This document shows positions 24,072-32,407 of a stretch of DNA of 47,659 bases, piece by piece; position 1 is the first letter of the stretch; each line of letters starts with the position of its first letter. The notes under the pieces are model-generated. The model saw only the letters and a program-made list of their open reading frames with translations. It did no database searches and was not told the DNA's origin. The position numbers and the translations under genes are program-made. Origin of the DNA: Paraburkholderia sp. LEh10. GTDB taxonomy: Bacteria; Pseudomonadota; Gammaproteobacteria; Burkholderiales; Burkholderiaceae. The DNA lies in assembly GCF_017814945.1 (NCBI RefSeq), contig NZ_JAGIPX010000062.1:1-47659 (forward strand), read 5' to 3'.

Positions 24072-24080
24072 GTGGTACTT

Positions 24081-24095
24081 TAGGAAAATTTCCTA
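24081..24095. promoter_or_regulatory. Perfect 15-base palindrome upstream of the ankyrin gene
   Basis: TAGGAAA-A-TTTCCTA is a perfect dyad with seven-base arms. It ends nine bases before the ATG of the ankyrin gene and lies 26 bases past the end of tatD. It could be an operator or a small RNA hairpin over the translation start. Confidence 0.4.
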
Positions 24096-24121
24096 TCCTC
24101 TTGATAATGCTTGATTTTCAC

Positions 24122-24913
24122 TCAGGCGTTCGTCGCCGCCGGAATCTTGAAAAGGCGGAAGAAGTTTTCGCTCGTCGCGACGGCGAGCGCCTCGTCGGAC
24201 ATCCCGCGCTGCTGCGCGATGAAGCGTCCGACATAACTCACGTACGCAGGTTCATTCGGCTTGCCGCGATACGGCACGGGCGCGAGATAGGGCGAATCGG
24301 TTTCGATCAGCAGGCGCTCGAGCGGCACGCGGCGGGCGACGTCCTGCACGTCGGTGGCATTCTTGAACGTGACGATGCCCGACAGCGAAATATGGAAATT
24401 CTGCGCGAGCGCCTGTTCGGCGACGGCCCATGGCTCCGTGAAGCAGTGCATCACGCCGCCGGGCTCGCTCGCGCGCTCCTCGGCCATGATCTTCAACGTG
24501 TCTTCCGACGACGCGCGCGTGTGGATGATGAGCGGCTTGCCCGTCTGATGCGCGGCGCGGATATGCACGCGAAAGCGTTCGCGCTGCCATTCCATGTCGG
24601 CGATCGAGCGGCCTTCGAGGCGGTAGTAGTCGAGCCCCGTCTCGCCGATGGCGACGACCTTCGGATGCTGCGCCAGTTCGACCAGCTCGGCGAGCGTCGG
24701 CTCCCTCGCGTCCTCGTGATCGGGATGCACGCCGACCGACGCATACACGTTGTCGTACGTGCGCGCGATGTCCAGCACGGACGGCAGCGTTTCGAAGTCG
24801 ACGCAGACGCACAGCGCGTGCGTCACGGAATGCGCGCGCATGTTTTCAAGCACTTGCGGCAGACGGTCGCCGAGTCCTTCGAAGTTGATATGGCAGTGTG
24901 AGTCGACAAACAT
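24122..24913 (-). CDS. TatD family metal-dependent hydrolase (YcfH-like)
   Basis: 263 residues, full length. TIM-barrel metallohydrolase motifs are present: FVDSHCHINFEG at the start (metal-binding HxH), GETGLDYYR near residue 92 (metal Glu), PLIIHTRASSEDT near 130, VMHCFTEPW near 154 and LIETDSPYLAPVPYRG near 205 (metal Asp). TatD proteins are cytoplasmic Mg2+-dependent 3'-5' nucleases acting on DNA ends or D-Tyr-tRNA-like products. The gene closes the mltG-tmk-holB group, a conserved neighbourhood in beta- and gammaproteobacteria. AGGA lies eight bases before ATG 24911-24913. Confidence 0.95.
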   Translation of the reverse strand: MFVDSHCHINFEGLGDRLPQVLENMRAHSVTHALCVCVDFETLPSVLDIARTYDNVYASVGVHPDHEDAREPTLAELVELAQHPKVVAIGETGLDYYRLEGRSIADMEWQRERFRVHIRAAHQTGKPLIIHTRASSEDTLKIMAEERASEPGGVMHCFTEPWAVAEQALAQNFHISLSGIVTFKNATDVQDVARRVPLERLLIETDSPYLAPVPYRGKPNEPAYVSYVGRFIAQQRGMSDEALAVATSENFFRLFKIPAATNA

Positions 24914-24952
24914 GATGAAGTCCTGCGAAGTGTCTGATTGCGCGACAGACGG

Positions 24953-25459
24953 TTACGCGGCGCCGTCCAGACGCTTGCCGAGTATGACCAGATCGCGCTC
25001 GACGCCATCCAGCACCGCGACGCGCGGCAGCGTGCCCCAGGCCGCAAAGCCAAACGACCGAAACAGTCGCACGCTAGGCTCATTGTGACCGAACACAAAG
25101 CCCAGGACCGTATCGATACCGAGCTTCGGCGCCGCTTCCAGCGACGCGGCGAGCAACTTCCTGCCCAAGCCTTTGCCGCGTGCGGCTTCATCCAGATAGA
25201 TGCTGACTTCGGCTGTACGCTGGTAGGCCGGGCGGCCGTAGAAATCAGAAAAGCTGAGCCACGCAATCACCCGCCCCTGATCTTCGACCACCCACAGCGG
25301 ACGCGTTGCCGGAGCGTGCGCGTCGAACCACGCACGGCGGCTTTCGATGCTCACGGGCTCCAGATCGGCCGTGACCTGGCGCGACGGCACGGTCGAATTG
25401 TAGATGGCGACGATCGCGGGAAGGTCGTCGAGCGTGGCGTCGCGGTAACGGAAAGTCAT
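24953..25459 (-). CDS. GNAT family N-acetyltransferase (phosphinothricin-acetyltransferase-like)
   Basis: About 168 residues starting MTFRYRDATLDDLPAIVAIY NSTVPSRQVTADLEPVS, the N-terminal pattern of PAT/Bar and MddA-type amino-acid analogue acetyltransferases. The acetyl-CoA site is EVSIYLDEAARGKGLGRKLL (R/Q-x-x-G-x-G/A), and GFVFGHNEPSVRLFRSFGFA follows. The substrate is unknown; relatives acetylate phosphinothricin or methionine sulfoximine. An upstream in-frame extension exists, but the ATG at 25457-25459 starts at the conserved strand. It lies between holB and tatD, an unusual insert in this housekeeping run. Confidence 0.9.
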   Translation of the reverse strand: MTFRYRDATLDDLPAIVAIYNSTVPSRQVTADLEPVSIESRRAWFDAHAPATRPLWVVEDQGRVIAWLSFSDFYGRPAYQRTAEVSIYLDEAARGKGLGRKLLAASLEAAPKLGIDTVLGFVFGHNEPSVRLFRSFGFAAWGTLPRVAVLDGVERDLVILGKRLDGAA

Positions 25460-25534
25460 GTCGGTGTCGTTGATCGAGTGAGCCAGAATGCGTGGCTGTC
25501 GCGCCCGGGAGAGGCGCAGGCGGATTCCCACCCG

Positions 25535-26575
25535 CTAGACGAACAGGTCGCGATAGCCGAGAAACAGTTCTTCGAACACCAGCCGCGGGTTGAGCGGATG
25601 GTTCTCGACGGCGCGCTGCCGCGTGACCATCCGCATGAAGCGCGCGAATGCATTCGCGTCGGCTTGCGACGCGCATCGCGCGAGCGCCGCCGATGCGTCC
25701 GGAAAATAACGCGGCGTGCCCGCCACGCGCTGCGCGAGCAGATCGTACATCCAGCGCTGCAGCCAGCCGAGCACGAGCGGCACGGGCAGCTTCTGCAGCG
25801 TCTCGCCACAGGCGAACGCGTCGCAATTCGGGCCGGCCGCCAGTTGCTTGAGCGTCCAGTCGCGCAGCGGCCGGTTCTCGTCGCCGGCGAGCGCGAGCGC
25901 CGCGAGCGGCGCGCCGCCCGCTTCCGCGAGCAGGCCCGGCGCATCGCCGACGCCCTGCGCCACGAGCCAGGCCGTGGCGGCTTCCGATGACGGCGTAGTC
26001 ATCGGCCATTGGCGGCAGCGGCTGACGATGGTCGGCAGTAAACGGTCGATGCGTGCCGACGCCAGCAGGAACACGACGCCCGCGGGCGGTTCTTCGAGCG
26101 TTTTCAGCAGCGCGTTGGCGGCCGCGACGTTCAGCGCTTCGGCGGGATACAGCACGACGACGCGTACGCCGCCCCGATGCGAGCCCACCCCGCAAAAGTC
26201 CAGCAGCGCCCGCACCTGCTCGATCTTGATTTCCTTGCTCGGCGTGCGCGTTTTCTTGCCGCCTTCGTCGGCATCGGCCTTGTCGGCTTTTTCATCGGCG
26301 GCCGCGCTGGCGAAGCCCGCCTCGGCGGCGAGCGCTTCCGGCAGCACGATCCGGTAGTCGGGATGATTACCCTGCGTGAACCAGTTGCAGGCCGCGCAGG
26401 CGCCGCACGGCTCGCCGTTCGGGGACGCCGATTCGCACAGCAGCCCCTGCGCGAGGTGTTGGGCGAAGCGCAGCTTGCCGATACCGGCCTGGCCGTGAAG
26501 CAGCAGCGCGTGCGGCCAGTGGGCGCGCAATTGCTGCAGGCGGTTCCAGTCATCGGTTTGCCACGGATAGATCAT
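25535..26575 (-). CDS. holB: DNA polymerase III subunit delta'
   Basis: 346 residues. AAA+ clamp-loader motifs: ALLLHGQAGIGKLRFAQHLA (Walker A-like, GxxGxGK) at residues 25-44; four zinc-binding cysteines in CESASPNGEPCGACAACNWF; VVLYPAEALNVAAANALLKT LEEPP (sensor/SRC region); and FLLASARIDRLLPTIVSRCR with the SRC motif. Delta' is the non-ATPase or weak-ATPase stator of the clamp loader that places the beta clamp on DNA. A charged insert near residues 100-118 (EKADKADADEGGKKTRTPSK) looks like a flexible linker. It follows tmk in the same direction, a conserved pairing. Confidence 0.95.
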   Translation of the reverse strand: MIYPWQTDDWNRLQQLRAHWPHALLLHGQAGIGKLRFAQHLAQGLLCESASPNGEPCGACAACNWFTQGNHPDYRIVLPEALAAEAGFASAAADEKADKADADEGGKKTRTPSKEIKIEQVRALLDFCGVGSHRGGVRVVVLYPAEALNVAAANALLKTLEEPPAGVVFLLASARIDRLLPTIVSRCRQWPMTTPSSEAATAWLVAQGVGDAPGLLAEAGGAPLAALALAGDENRPLRDWTLKQLAAGPNCDAFACGETLQKLPVPLVLGWLQRWMYDLLAQRVAGTPRYFPDASAALARCASQADANAFARFMRMVTRQRAVENHPLNPRLVFEELFLGYRDLFV

Positions 26576-26668
26576 TGTTTGTCTTTCAATTCAATGGGTT
26601 GAAGCGCATGCTTGATGTATCGGCCGAGCCTTGCCGCCCGTCGTATTGGCGGCTTATTGCTTTATAAA

Positions 26669-27289
26669 TCAAAGCGATACGATCAATTTATCAAGTTGTT
26701 TCTGAATCTCGGCGATGCTGCGCGTGGAGTCGATGATAGCGAACCGGTAAGGCGCTTCCTCTGCACGGCGCAAATATTCGGCGCGCGTGCGCGTGAAGAA
26801 CGCATCCGATTCGCTCTCGAAGCGGTCCGGCGCGCGCGCTGCGCCGCGGCGCTCGCTCGCCGTATCGGTCGGCACGTCGAACAGCACGGTCATGTCCGGC
26901 TGAAAGCCGCCCTGCACCCACCGCTCGAGCGCTTCCAGCTTGTCGCGCGGCAGGCCGCGCCCGCCGCCCTGATAGGCGAAGGTCGCATCGGTGAAACGGT
27001 CCGAGAGCACCCAGTCGCCGCGCGCTAGCGCAGGCTCGATCACCTGTGCCAGATGCTCCCGGCGCGCGGCGAACATCAACAGCGCCTCGGTTTCGAGGTC
27101 CATTGCCTGATGCAGCAGGATGTCGCGCAGCGACTCGCCGAGCGCCGTGCCGCCCGGCTCGCGCGTCATGACGACGGAGCGGCCCGTCGGCGCGAGCTTC
27201 TGCTCCAGCCGGTCACGGAACCAGCCGAGATGCGTGGTCTTGCCCGCGCCGTCGATGCCCTCGAACGTGATGAATTTTCCCCGCGCCAT
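26669..27289 (-). CDS. tmk: Thymidylate kinase
   Basis: 206 residues, normal length. P-loop FITFEGIDGAGKTTHLGWF is at residues 6-24, the TMP-binding DR motif is in WVLSDRFTDATFAYQGGGRG near 95, and the lid carries ASERRGAARAPDRFE. It phosphorylates dTMP to dTDP for DNA synthesis. ATG 27287-27289 overlaps the TAA of mltG by one base (TAATG), indicating coupled translation. holB follows after about 90 bases. Confidence 0.97.
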   Translation of the reverse strand: MARGKFITFEGIDGAGKTTHLGWFRDRLEQKLAPTGRSVVMTREPGGTALGESLRDILLHQAMDLETEALLMFAARREHLAQVIEPALARGDWVLSDRFTDATFAYQGGGRGLPRDKLEALERWVQGGFQPDMTVLFDVPTDTASERRGAARAPDRFESESDAFFTRTRAEYLRRAEEAPYRFAIIDSTRSIAEIQKQLDKLIVSL

Positions 27290-28308
27290 TATTGCCCTCG
27301 AATGTATTTGTCGACGGCCTTGTTATGATCGCCGAGCGTGTCAGAAAAGATGCTGCTGCCGTCGCCGCGCGACACGAAATACAACGCGCTGGTCTGCGCC
27401 GGATTGAGCGCCGCCTGCAGCGACGCGATGCCCGGCAGCGCGATCGGCGAAGGCGGCAGACCCATCCGCGTGTACGTATTGTAGGGAGTGTCCGTCTGCA
27501 GGTCCTTTTTGCGCAGATGGCCCGTGTAACTGTCGCCCATTCCGTAGATGACGGTCGGGTCCGTCTGCAGCGGCATCCCCACGCGCAGCCGGTTCGCGAA
27601 CACGCCCGCGACCATCGCCCGGTCCGAGGCCTTGCCCGTTTCCTTTTCGACGATCGACGCCATCGTCAGCGCGTCGTACGGCGTCTTGTACGGCAGGCCC
27701 GGCGCGCGCGTCGCCCACGCTTCGTCGATGCGCAGCTTCATCAGCCGGTAGGCGCGGCGGTAGACATCGAGATCGCTCGTGTCCTTGTCGAACAGATAGG
27801 TATCCGGGAAGAACAGGCCCTCGCCGCTGCCCGTCGGCGTTTCCGGCGCGCCGATGGACTTGAGGATATCCGCGTCGGACATGCCCGCCGTATCGTGTTT
27901 CAGCGCCGGGTTCGCGTCCAGCTCGGCGCGCATGTGCTTGAACGTCCAGCCTTCGATGATCGTCGCCACGTATTCGTTGACGTCGCCGCGCGCCATTTTC
28001 TGCAGCACTTCGTACGGCGTGATGCCCTGCTTGAACTCATAGTTCCCCGACTTGAGCGCCGCCTGCAGCCCGAGCACGCGCGTCATCAGGACGAACAGCT
28101 CGGGCTCGACGGGCACGCCGCCGCGGTTGAGCTGCGCCGTGACGCTGCGCAGGCTGCTGTGCGGCTTGATCGTGACGTCGAGTTGCGGGGTGGCGAGTTG
28201 GACGGGCGTCGTGGCCCAGTGGTACGCGCCGAAGGCGGCGGCGGCGATCAGCATCGCGAGCACGACGCAGGCGATGAGACACTTCTTGAGGAGGGTCATG
28301 CGAAACAT
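27289..28308 (-). CDS. mltG: Endolytic transglycosylase MltG
   Basis: About 339 residues. One membrane helix near the N-terminus (LIACVVLAMLIAAAAFGAYH) is followed by the periplasmic YceG-like domain: LKSGNYEFKQGITPYEVLQK, EGLFFPDTYLFDKDTSDLDV, and MASIVEKETGKASDRAMVAG with the catalytic glutamate. NTYTRMGLPPSPIALPGIAS and ALYFVSRGDGSSIFSDTLGDH are near the end. It cleaves nascent peptidoglycan and limits glycan length. Start is ATG 28306-28308, or ATG 28297-28299 three codons later, which has GAGGAG closer. A much longer upstream frame was judged spurious because it runs antisense through ygfZ. Confidence 0.94.
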   Translation of the reverse strand: MFRMTLLKKCLIACVVLAMLIAAAAFGAYHWATTPVQLATPQLDVTIKPHSSLRSVTAQLNRGGVPVEPELFVLMTRVLGLQAALKSGNYEFKQGITPYEVLQKMARGDVNEYVATIIEGWTFKHMRAELDANPALKHDTAGMSDADILKSIGAPETPTGSGEGLFFPDTYLFDKDTSDLDVYRRAYRLMKLRIDEAWATRAPGLPYKTPYDALTMASIVEKETGKASDRAMVAGVFANRLRVGMPLQTDPTVIYGMGDSYTGHLRKKDLQTDTPYNTYTRMGLPPSPIALPGIASLQAALNPAQTSALYFVSRGDGSSIFSDTLGDHNKAVDKYIRGQ

Positions 28309-28325
28309 GGCTTGAGTGAAGCCAA

Positions 28326-28331
28326 TATAAT
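28326..28331 (+). promoter_or_regulatory. Candidate -10 element in the mltG/ygfZ divergent region
   Basis: A perfect TATAAT lies 46 bases upstream of the ygfZ-like start. No good -35 sits at the right distance. The complementary strand offers TATTAT as a weaker -10 for mltG, so the short spacer may serve both genes. Confidence 0.4.
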
Positions 28332-28377
28332 ACTTGCTTGCCTCCGCCAAAGTCAGAATTGACTGCTCCCCGAATCC

Positions 28378-29427
28378 ATGAACGCACCGCTTGCTTCTGC
28401 TCCTGGCACCGCTGTCCCCGCTCCCGTATCGCTTCCCGTGTTGCCGCGCCCCGCACGCGACGAGTTCGACGCCGTGCTGTCGCGCGGCGCATTCATGCCG
28501 CTGCCGCAATTCGGCGTGATCGACGTGACGGGCGACGACGCCGCTTCCTTCCTGCACTCGCAGCTCACCAACGATACCCAGCATCTCGACGCCGCCACGG
28601 CGCGCCTTGCGGGCTACTGCTCGCCGAAGGGCCGCCTGCTCGCGTCGCTCCTCGTGTGGTGCAGCGCCGAATCCATCCGGATGCTGGTGTCGAAGGACTT
28701 GCAGGCTGCTGTGCAAAAGCGTCTGTCGATGTTCGTGCTGCGGGCGAAAGCGAAGCTCGCCGACGCGACGGGCGATACGCTCGCCATCGGTCTCGCGGGC
28801 GATGTGCGCGCCGCGCTGTCGGGCGCGTTCGACGCGATCCCCGACGGTGTGCACGTGAAGGTGGATGGCCCGGCGGGATCGCTCATACGCGTGCCGGATG
28901 CGGCAGGCCGCCTGCGCTACGTGTGGGTCGGCCCGAAAGCGGAAGTCGAAGCGCGGCTGCCCGCGCTGGAGGCGAAACTGCCGCGCGTATCGCCTGCCGT
29001 GTGGGACTGGCTCGACATCCGCGCTGGCGAGCCGCGCATCACGCAACGCGTGGTCGAGCAGTTCGTCCCGCAGATGATCAACTTCGACGTGCTCGGCGGC
29101 GTGAACTTCCGCAAGGGCTGCTATCCGGGCCAGGAAGTGGTGGCGCGCAGCCAGTATCGCGGCACCATCAAGCGCCGCATGGCGCTGGCCAACGTCGCGG
29201 GCGAAGCCGACAGCGTCGTGCCGGGCCTTGAACTATTCCATTCGGACGATCCGGGCCAGCCGTGCGGGATGCTCGTCAACACGGCGGCCGCGCCCGACGG
29301 CGGCGTCGATGCGCTCGTTGAAATCAAGCTGGCCTCGCTCTCGAATGGCACGGTGCATCTGGGCGCTGCTGACGGCCCCGCGCTGAACTTCCTGCCGTTG
29401 CCCTACGCGTTGCCGACGGAAGCCTGA
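28378..29427 (+). CDS. ygfZ: YgfZ/GcvT-domain folate-binding protein
   Basis: 349 residues. The aminomethyltransferase-like fold is visible: FGVIDVTGDDAASFLHSQLT NDTQHL near residue 42, GYCSPKGRLLASLLVW near 78, then the family signature NFRKGCYPGQEVVARSQYRG near 243 (K-G-C-Y-x-G-Q-E with the conserved Cys). YgfZ uses tetrahydrofolate to help make or repair Fe-S clusters in certain enzymes such as MiaB. It is divergent from mltG, as is common in beta-proteobacteria. It is followed by the NRDE gene after 97 bases. Confidence 0.94.
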   Translation: MNAPLASAPGTAVPAPVSLPVLPRPARDEFDAVLSRGAFMPLPQFGVIDVTGDDAASFLHSQLTNDTQHLDAATARLAGYCSPKGRLLASLLVWCSAESIRMLVSKDLQAAVQKRLSMFVLRAKAKLADATGDTLAIGLAGDVRAALSGAFDAIPDGVHVKVDGPAGSLIRVPDAAGRLRYVWVGPKAEVEARLPALEAKLPRVSPAVWDWLDIRAGEPRITQRVVEQFVPQMINFDVLGGVNFRKGCYPGQEVVARSQYRGTIKRRMALANVAGEADSVVPGLELFHSDDPGQPCGMLVNTAAAPDGGVDALVEIKLASLSNGTVHLGAADGPALNFLPLPYALPTEA

Positions 29428-29524
29428 CACCGCTCACGCTGCATGTCCAAGGCGCCGCGCCCTTCCCTTCAGGCGCGGCGCGATCCCGCTGTCATCCGAT
29501 TCTCTCGTAGCGAGACTTCTTCCG

Positions 29525-30346
29525 ATGTGTCTGATCGTGTTCGACTGGCGCCCCGAGGCGTCCGACGGTCCGCTGTTCACGCTGGCGGCAAATCGCGACG
29601 AATTCTTGAAACGCACAGCCGAACCAATGCACTGGTGGGACGACGCACCCGGACTGCTGGCGGGGCGCGATCTGGTCGGCGGCGGCACGTGGCTCGGCAT
29701 GACGCGCGACGGACGCTTCGCCGCGCTCACCAACTATCGCGCGCCGAGCGAAATGCGCGCCGATGCGCCGACGCGCGGCACGCTGGTCAGCAACTGGCTG
29801 TCGGGTGCTCACGGCGCCGATAGTGGCGCGCCGCTCAACTATCTGCTGCAGGTCGCGCAGGACGGCGACATGTACAACGGCTTCAACCTGCTGGTCGGCG
29901 ACTGGACGCGGCGCGAGCTCGCCTGGTACTGCAACCGCTCGCCCGCCGCGCCGACGCTGCTCGCGCCCGGTACGCACGGCATCTCGAACGCGGTGCTCGA
30001 CACGCCCTGGCCGAAGCTCGTGCGCAAGCGCGCCGAACTCGCGCAGGCACTCGCCGACGACGCCCGCGCACCACTTGGAACGCTGATCGAGCTGATGCGC
30101 GATCCACATGTCGCGCGCGACGACGAACTTCCCGCGACGGGCATTTCTCTCGAACGCGAACGCGCGCTGTCGGCGGCCTTCATCGATACGCCTGACTACG
30201 GGACGCGCGGCACCACCGCATTGCAGGTGATCGCGCGGGACGCACGGCTGAGCGTCGCTGCGCGCGAACGCAGCGACGACAACGGTTCGCACCGGGTCGT
30301 GCGCCCCGGCGACTACGAGCGCAGTTTCACGTTCGATATCGCCTAG
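29525..30346 (+). CDS. NRDE family protein (TANGO2-like)
   Basis: 273 residues. It starts MCLIVFDWRP, with Cys at position 2 as in N-terminal-nucleophile relatives, then LFTLAANRDEFLKRTAEPMH holding the NRDE motif near residue 22. WWDDAPGLLAGRDLVGGGTW, GRFAALTNYR, SRG-like RGTLVSNWL, NGFNLLVGD and HGISNAVLDTPWPKL follow. In eukaryotes the TANGO2 family is linked to Golgi organisation and heme or acyl-CoA handling; the bacterial role is unknown. It converges on the alpha/beta hydrolase gene with a gap of only 31 bases. Confidence 0.93.
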   Translation: MCLIVFDWRPEASDGPLFTLAANRDEFLKRTAEPMHWWDDAPGLLAGRDLVGGGTWLGMTRDGRFAALTNYRAPSEMRADAPTRGTLVSNWLSGAHGADSGAPLNYLLQVAQDGDMYNGFNLLVGDWTRRELAWYCNRSPAAPTLLAPGTHGISNAVLDTPWPKLVRKRAELAQALADDARAPLGTLIELMRDPHVARDDELPATGISLERERALSAAFIDTPDYGTRGTTALQVIARDARLSVAARERSDDNGSHRVVRPGDYERSFTFDIA

Positions 30347-30377
30347 CGGACCAACGCAAGAACGATCCGGCGCCTTC

Positions 30378-31337
30378 TCATTCGACGCCGAATGCCGTAC
30401 GCAATGCGGCTGCCGCATCGGCATGAGCGGCGGCTACTTCGGGCACGTAACCGCCCATCTTGAAGAATTCGTGGATCATGCCCGCGTAGCAGACGAACGC
30501 GACGTCATTGCCCGCTTCACGCAGCTTGTGCGCGTACGCTTCGCCTTCATCGCTCAACGGATCGTATTCGGCCGTCGCGATCCACGCGGGCGCCACGCGA
30601 CGAAAATCGGGCGCGCCGCGCGCGCCGTCGAGCGGCGCGAAGCGCCAGTCGTCACGGTCACCGGCGTCGCGCACGTATTGCTCGAAGAACCATTGAATCG
30701 TATCGCCCGACAGCAGATAGCCGTCCGAAAGGCGTTCGTGCGAGTCCGTCTGCTGATGCCCCGTCGTACCCGGATAGATCAGCAGTTGCAGCACGAGCGC
30801 AATGCCTGCGTCGCGCGCGAGCACGGCGCACACGGTCGCCAGCGTGCCGCCCGCGCTGTCGCCGCCGACAGCGATGCGATCCGCGTCGATGCCGTACAGC
30901 GGCGCATTGTCGTGCAGCCACTGGAGCGCGTCGAACGCATCGTCGACGGCGGTCGGAAACCTGTGCTCCGGCGCGAGCCGGTAATCGACGGACATCACGA
31001 CGCATCGGGCATCGCGCGCGAACATCCGGCAGATCGTGTCGTGCGTGTTCACGCTGCCGACGGTAAAGCCGCCGCCGTGATAGTAGACGAGGGCTGGCGC
31101 GGGGTCCGCCCAGTTCGGCTCCGCAGGGTGATAGAGACGCACGCGCACGGGTACGCCGTCGCGCATCGGCACGTCGATGTTCTCGACGGAAAACATCGGC
31201 GCCGCAGGCACTTCGAGGATGGGCGCGCTCTTTTCGTACGACGCGCGCGCGGCTCGCGGCGTCATGTCGTGGTACGCCGGGCGCTTCGCGCGCGCGATCA
31301 TGTCGAGCACCTGCTCGATCTTGGGATTCAACGGCAT
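30378..31337 (-). CDS. Alpha/beta hydrolase, hormone-sensitive-lipase (HSL) family
   Basis: About 319 residues starting MPLNPKIEQVLDMIARAKRP. Features are the oxyanion-hole HGGGFTVGS near residue 83, the nucleophile elbow IAVGGDSAGGTLATVCA near 155 (GDSAG), the catalytic Asp in TAEYDPLSDEGEAYA and the His in AGMIHEFFKMGG. Such enzymes hydrolyse short- to medium-chain esters or lactones. A GTG six codons upstream is possible, but the ATG at 31335-31337 is preferred. It is the last of five co-directional genes with an SDR, a CurA-type reductase, a thioesterase and a Dabb protein, suggesting oxidation and cleavage of a small lipid or ketone. Confidence 0.93.
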   Translation of the reverse strand: MPLNPKIEQVLDMIARAKRPAYHDMTPRAARASYEKSAPILEVPAAPMFSVENIDVPMRDGVPVRVRLYHPAEPNWADPAPALVYYHGGGFTVGSVNTHDTICRMFARDARCVVMSVDYRLAPEHRFPTAVDDAFDALQWLHDNAPLYGIDADRIAVGGDSAGGTLATVCAVLARDAGIALVLQLLIYPGTTGHQQTDSHERLSDGYLLSGDTIQWFFEQYVRDAGDRDDWRFAPLDGARGAPDFRRVAPAWIATAEYDPLSDEGEAYAHKLREAGNDVAFVCYAGMIHEFFKMGGYVPEVAAAHADAAAALRTAFGVE

Positions 31338-31425
31338 GTTGGGACGGTGGCGCACACGCGCCGGACGGTAGATTGAGCGCCGAATGATGCCACGAAGAGA
31401 CGGCGCTGCGCTCGCAAACCCGACG

Positions 31426-32295
31426 TCAGCGCGCCTGCTTCACCTCGGGCTTGAGCGACAGTGGATCGGTCGGATTGCGCTGCTGTTCGATGTCTTCGTG
31501 CCGCAGCCTCACGGTCGCGAGAATGGCGGGATGCGTGATGATATAGAAACGCCGCTCGGCGATGGCCTCGAACGTCAGCTTCGCGACATCCTCCGCGCTC
31601 AGCTTGCCGGAGCGTACGGCCCGCTGCAGTTGCTTGTCGGCGGCAAGCTGCGAGCGCGTCGGCCCGCCGCTGTTGCGCAGCGACTCGGGCCGCGCGCGCT
31701 CGGCGTCCGCGATGCCCGTCGGCACGAACGCGGGGCACAGCAGCGAGCAGCCGACCTCGCCGCCCGCATTGCGCAGATCGTGGTAGAGCGTCTCCGTCAA
31801 CGACACGACGGCGTGCTTGGACGCGTTGTAAACGCCCATCGACGGCGGCGACAGCAAGCCCGCCACCGATGCCGTATTGACGATATGCGCCGGCTCGTTC
31901 TGTTTAAGCATGATCGGCGTGAACACGCGCACGGCATGCGCGACGCCCATCACGTTGACGCCGAAGACCCATGCCCAGTCGTTCGCCGAGCTTTCCCACA
32001 GAAAGCCGCCGGAGCCGACACCTGCGTTGTTGAAAAGCAGATGGACCTTGCCGAATGCTTCGAGCGCGCCATCCGCGAGCGCCTGCACCTGCGCTGCGTC
32101 GGACACGTCCGTGCGCACGCCGATGACCTCGGCGCCCGTTGCGCGCAATGCGTCGACGGTTTGCGCAAGCGCGGTGGAATCGACATCCGCGAGCACGAGC
32201 TTCATCCCGAGCGATGCGCCCCGCTGCGCGAACGCGCGGCCGAAGCCGCTCGCCGCGCCGGTGATCACGGCCACCTTGCCGTCAAACTGGAACAT
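31426..32295 (-). CDS. Short-chain dehydrogenase/reductase
   Basis: About 289 residues starting MFQFDGKVAVITGAASGFGRA, with the TGxxxGxG cofactor loop at residues 13-20. NNAG is near 92, the catalytic Ser is in NTASVAGLLS, and YNASKHAV near 158 is the YxxxK pair. ADVDSTAL at the second strand places an Asp where NAD-binding enzymes usually have it. The substrate is unknown. The C-terminal third resembles SDRs found in fatty-acid or ketone catabolism groups. ATG 32293-32295 was chosen at the conserved first strand. The gap to the next gene (hydrolase) is about 88 bases. Confidence 0.93.
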   Translation of the reverse strand: MFQFDGKVAVITGAASGFGRAFAQRGASLGMKLVLADVDSTALAQTVDALRATGAEVIGVRTDVSDAAQVQALADGALEAFGKVHLLFNNAGVGSGGFLWESSANDWAWVFGVNVMGVAHAVRVFTPIMLKQNEPAHIVNTASVAGLLSPPSMGVYNASKHAVVSLTETLYHDLRNAGGEVGCSLLCPAFVPTGIADAERARPESLRNSGGPTRSQLAADKQLQRAVRSGKLSAEDVAKLTFEAIAERRFYIITHPAILATVRLRHEDIEQQRNPTDPLSLKPEVKQAR

Positions 32296-32407
32296 GCTGA
32301 CTCCCGTAGGGGCTGCGCGCTTCAGACGCGCTTCAGGACGCCTCAAGCGCGCTTTGGTTCACCCTGTTTCGCCGATGCCGTGTCGGCCCGCGCCGATCCG
32401 CGTCCGT

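Noticed and set aside
27289..29046. Extended mltG reading frame of 585 codons
   Set aside because: The extra N-terminal part lies antisense to ygfZ and has no similarity to MltG; the membrane-helix start at 28308 is normal for the family.
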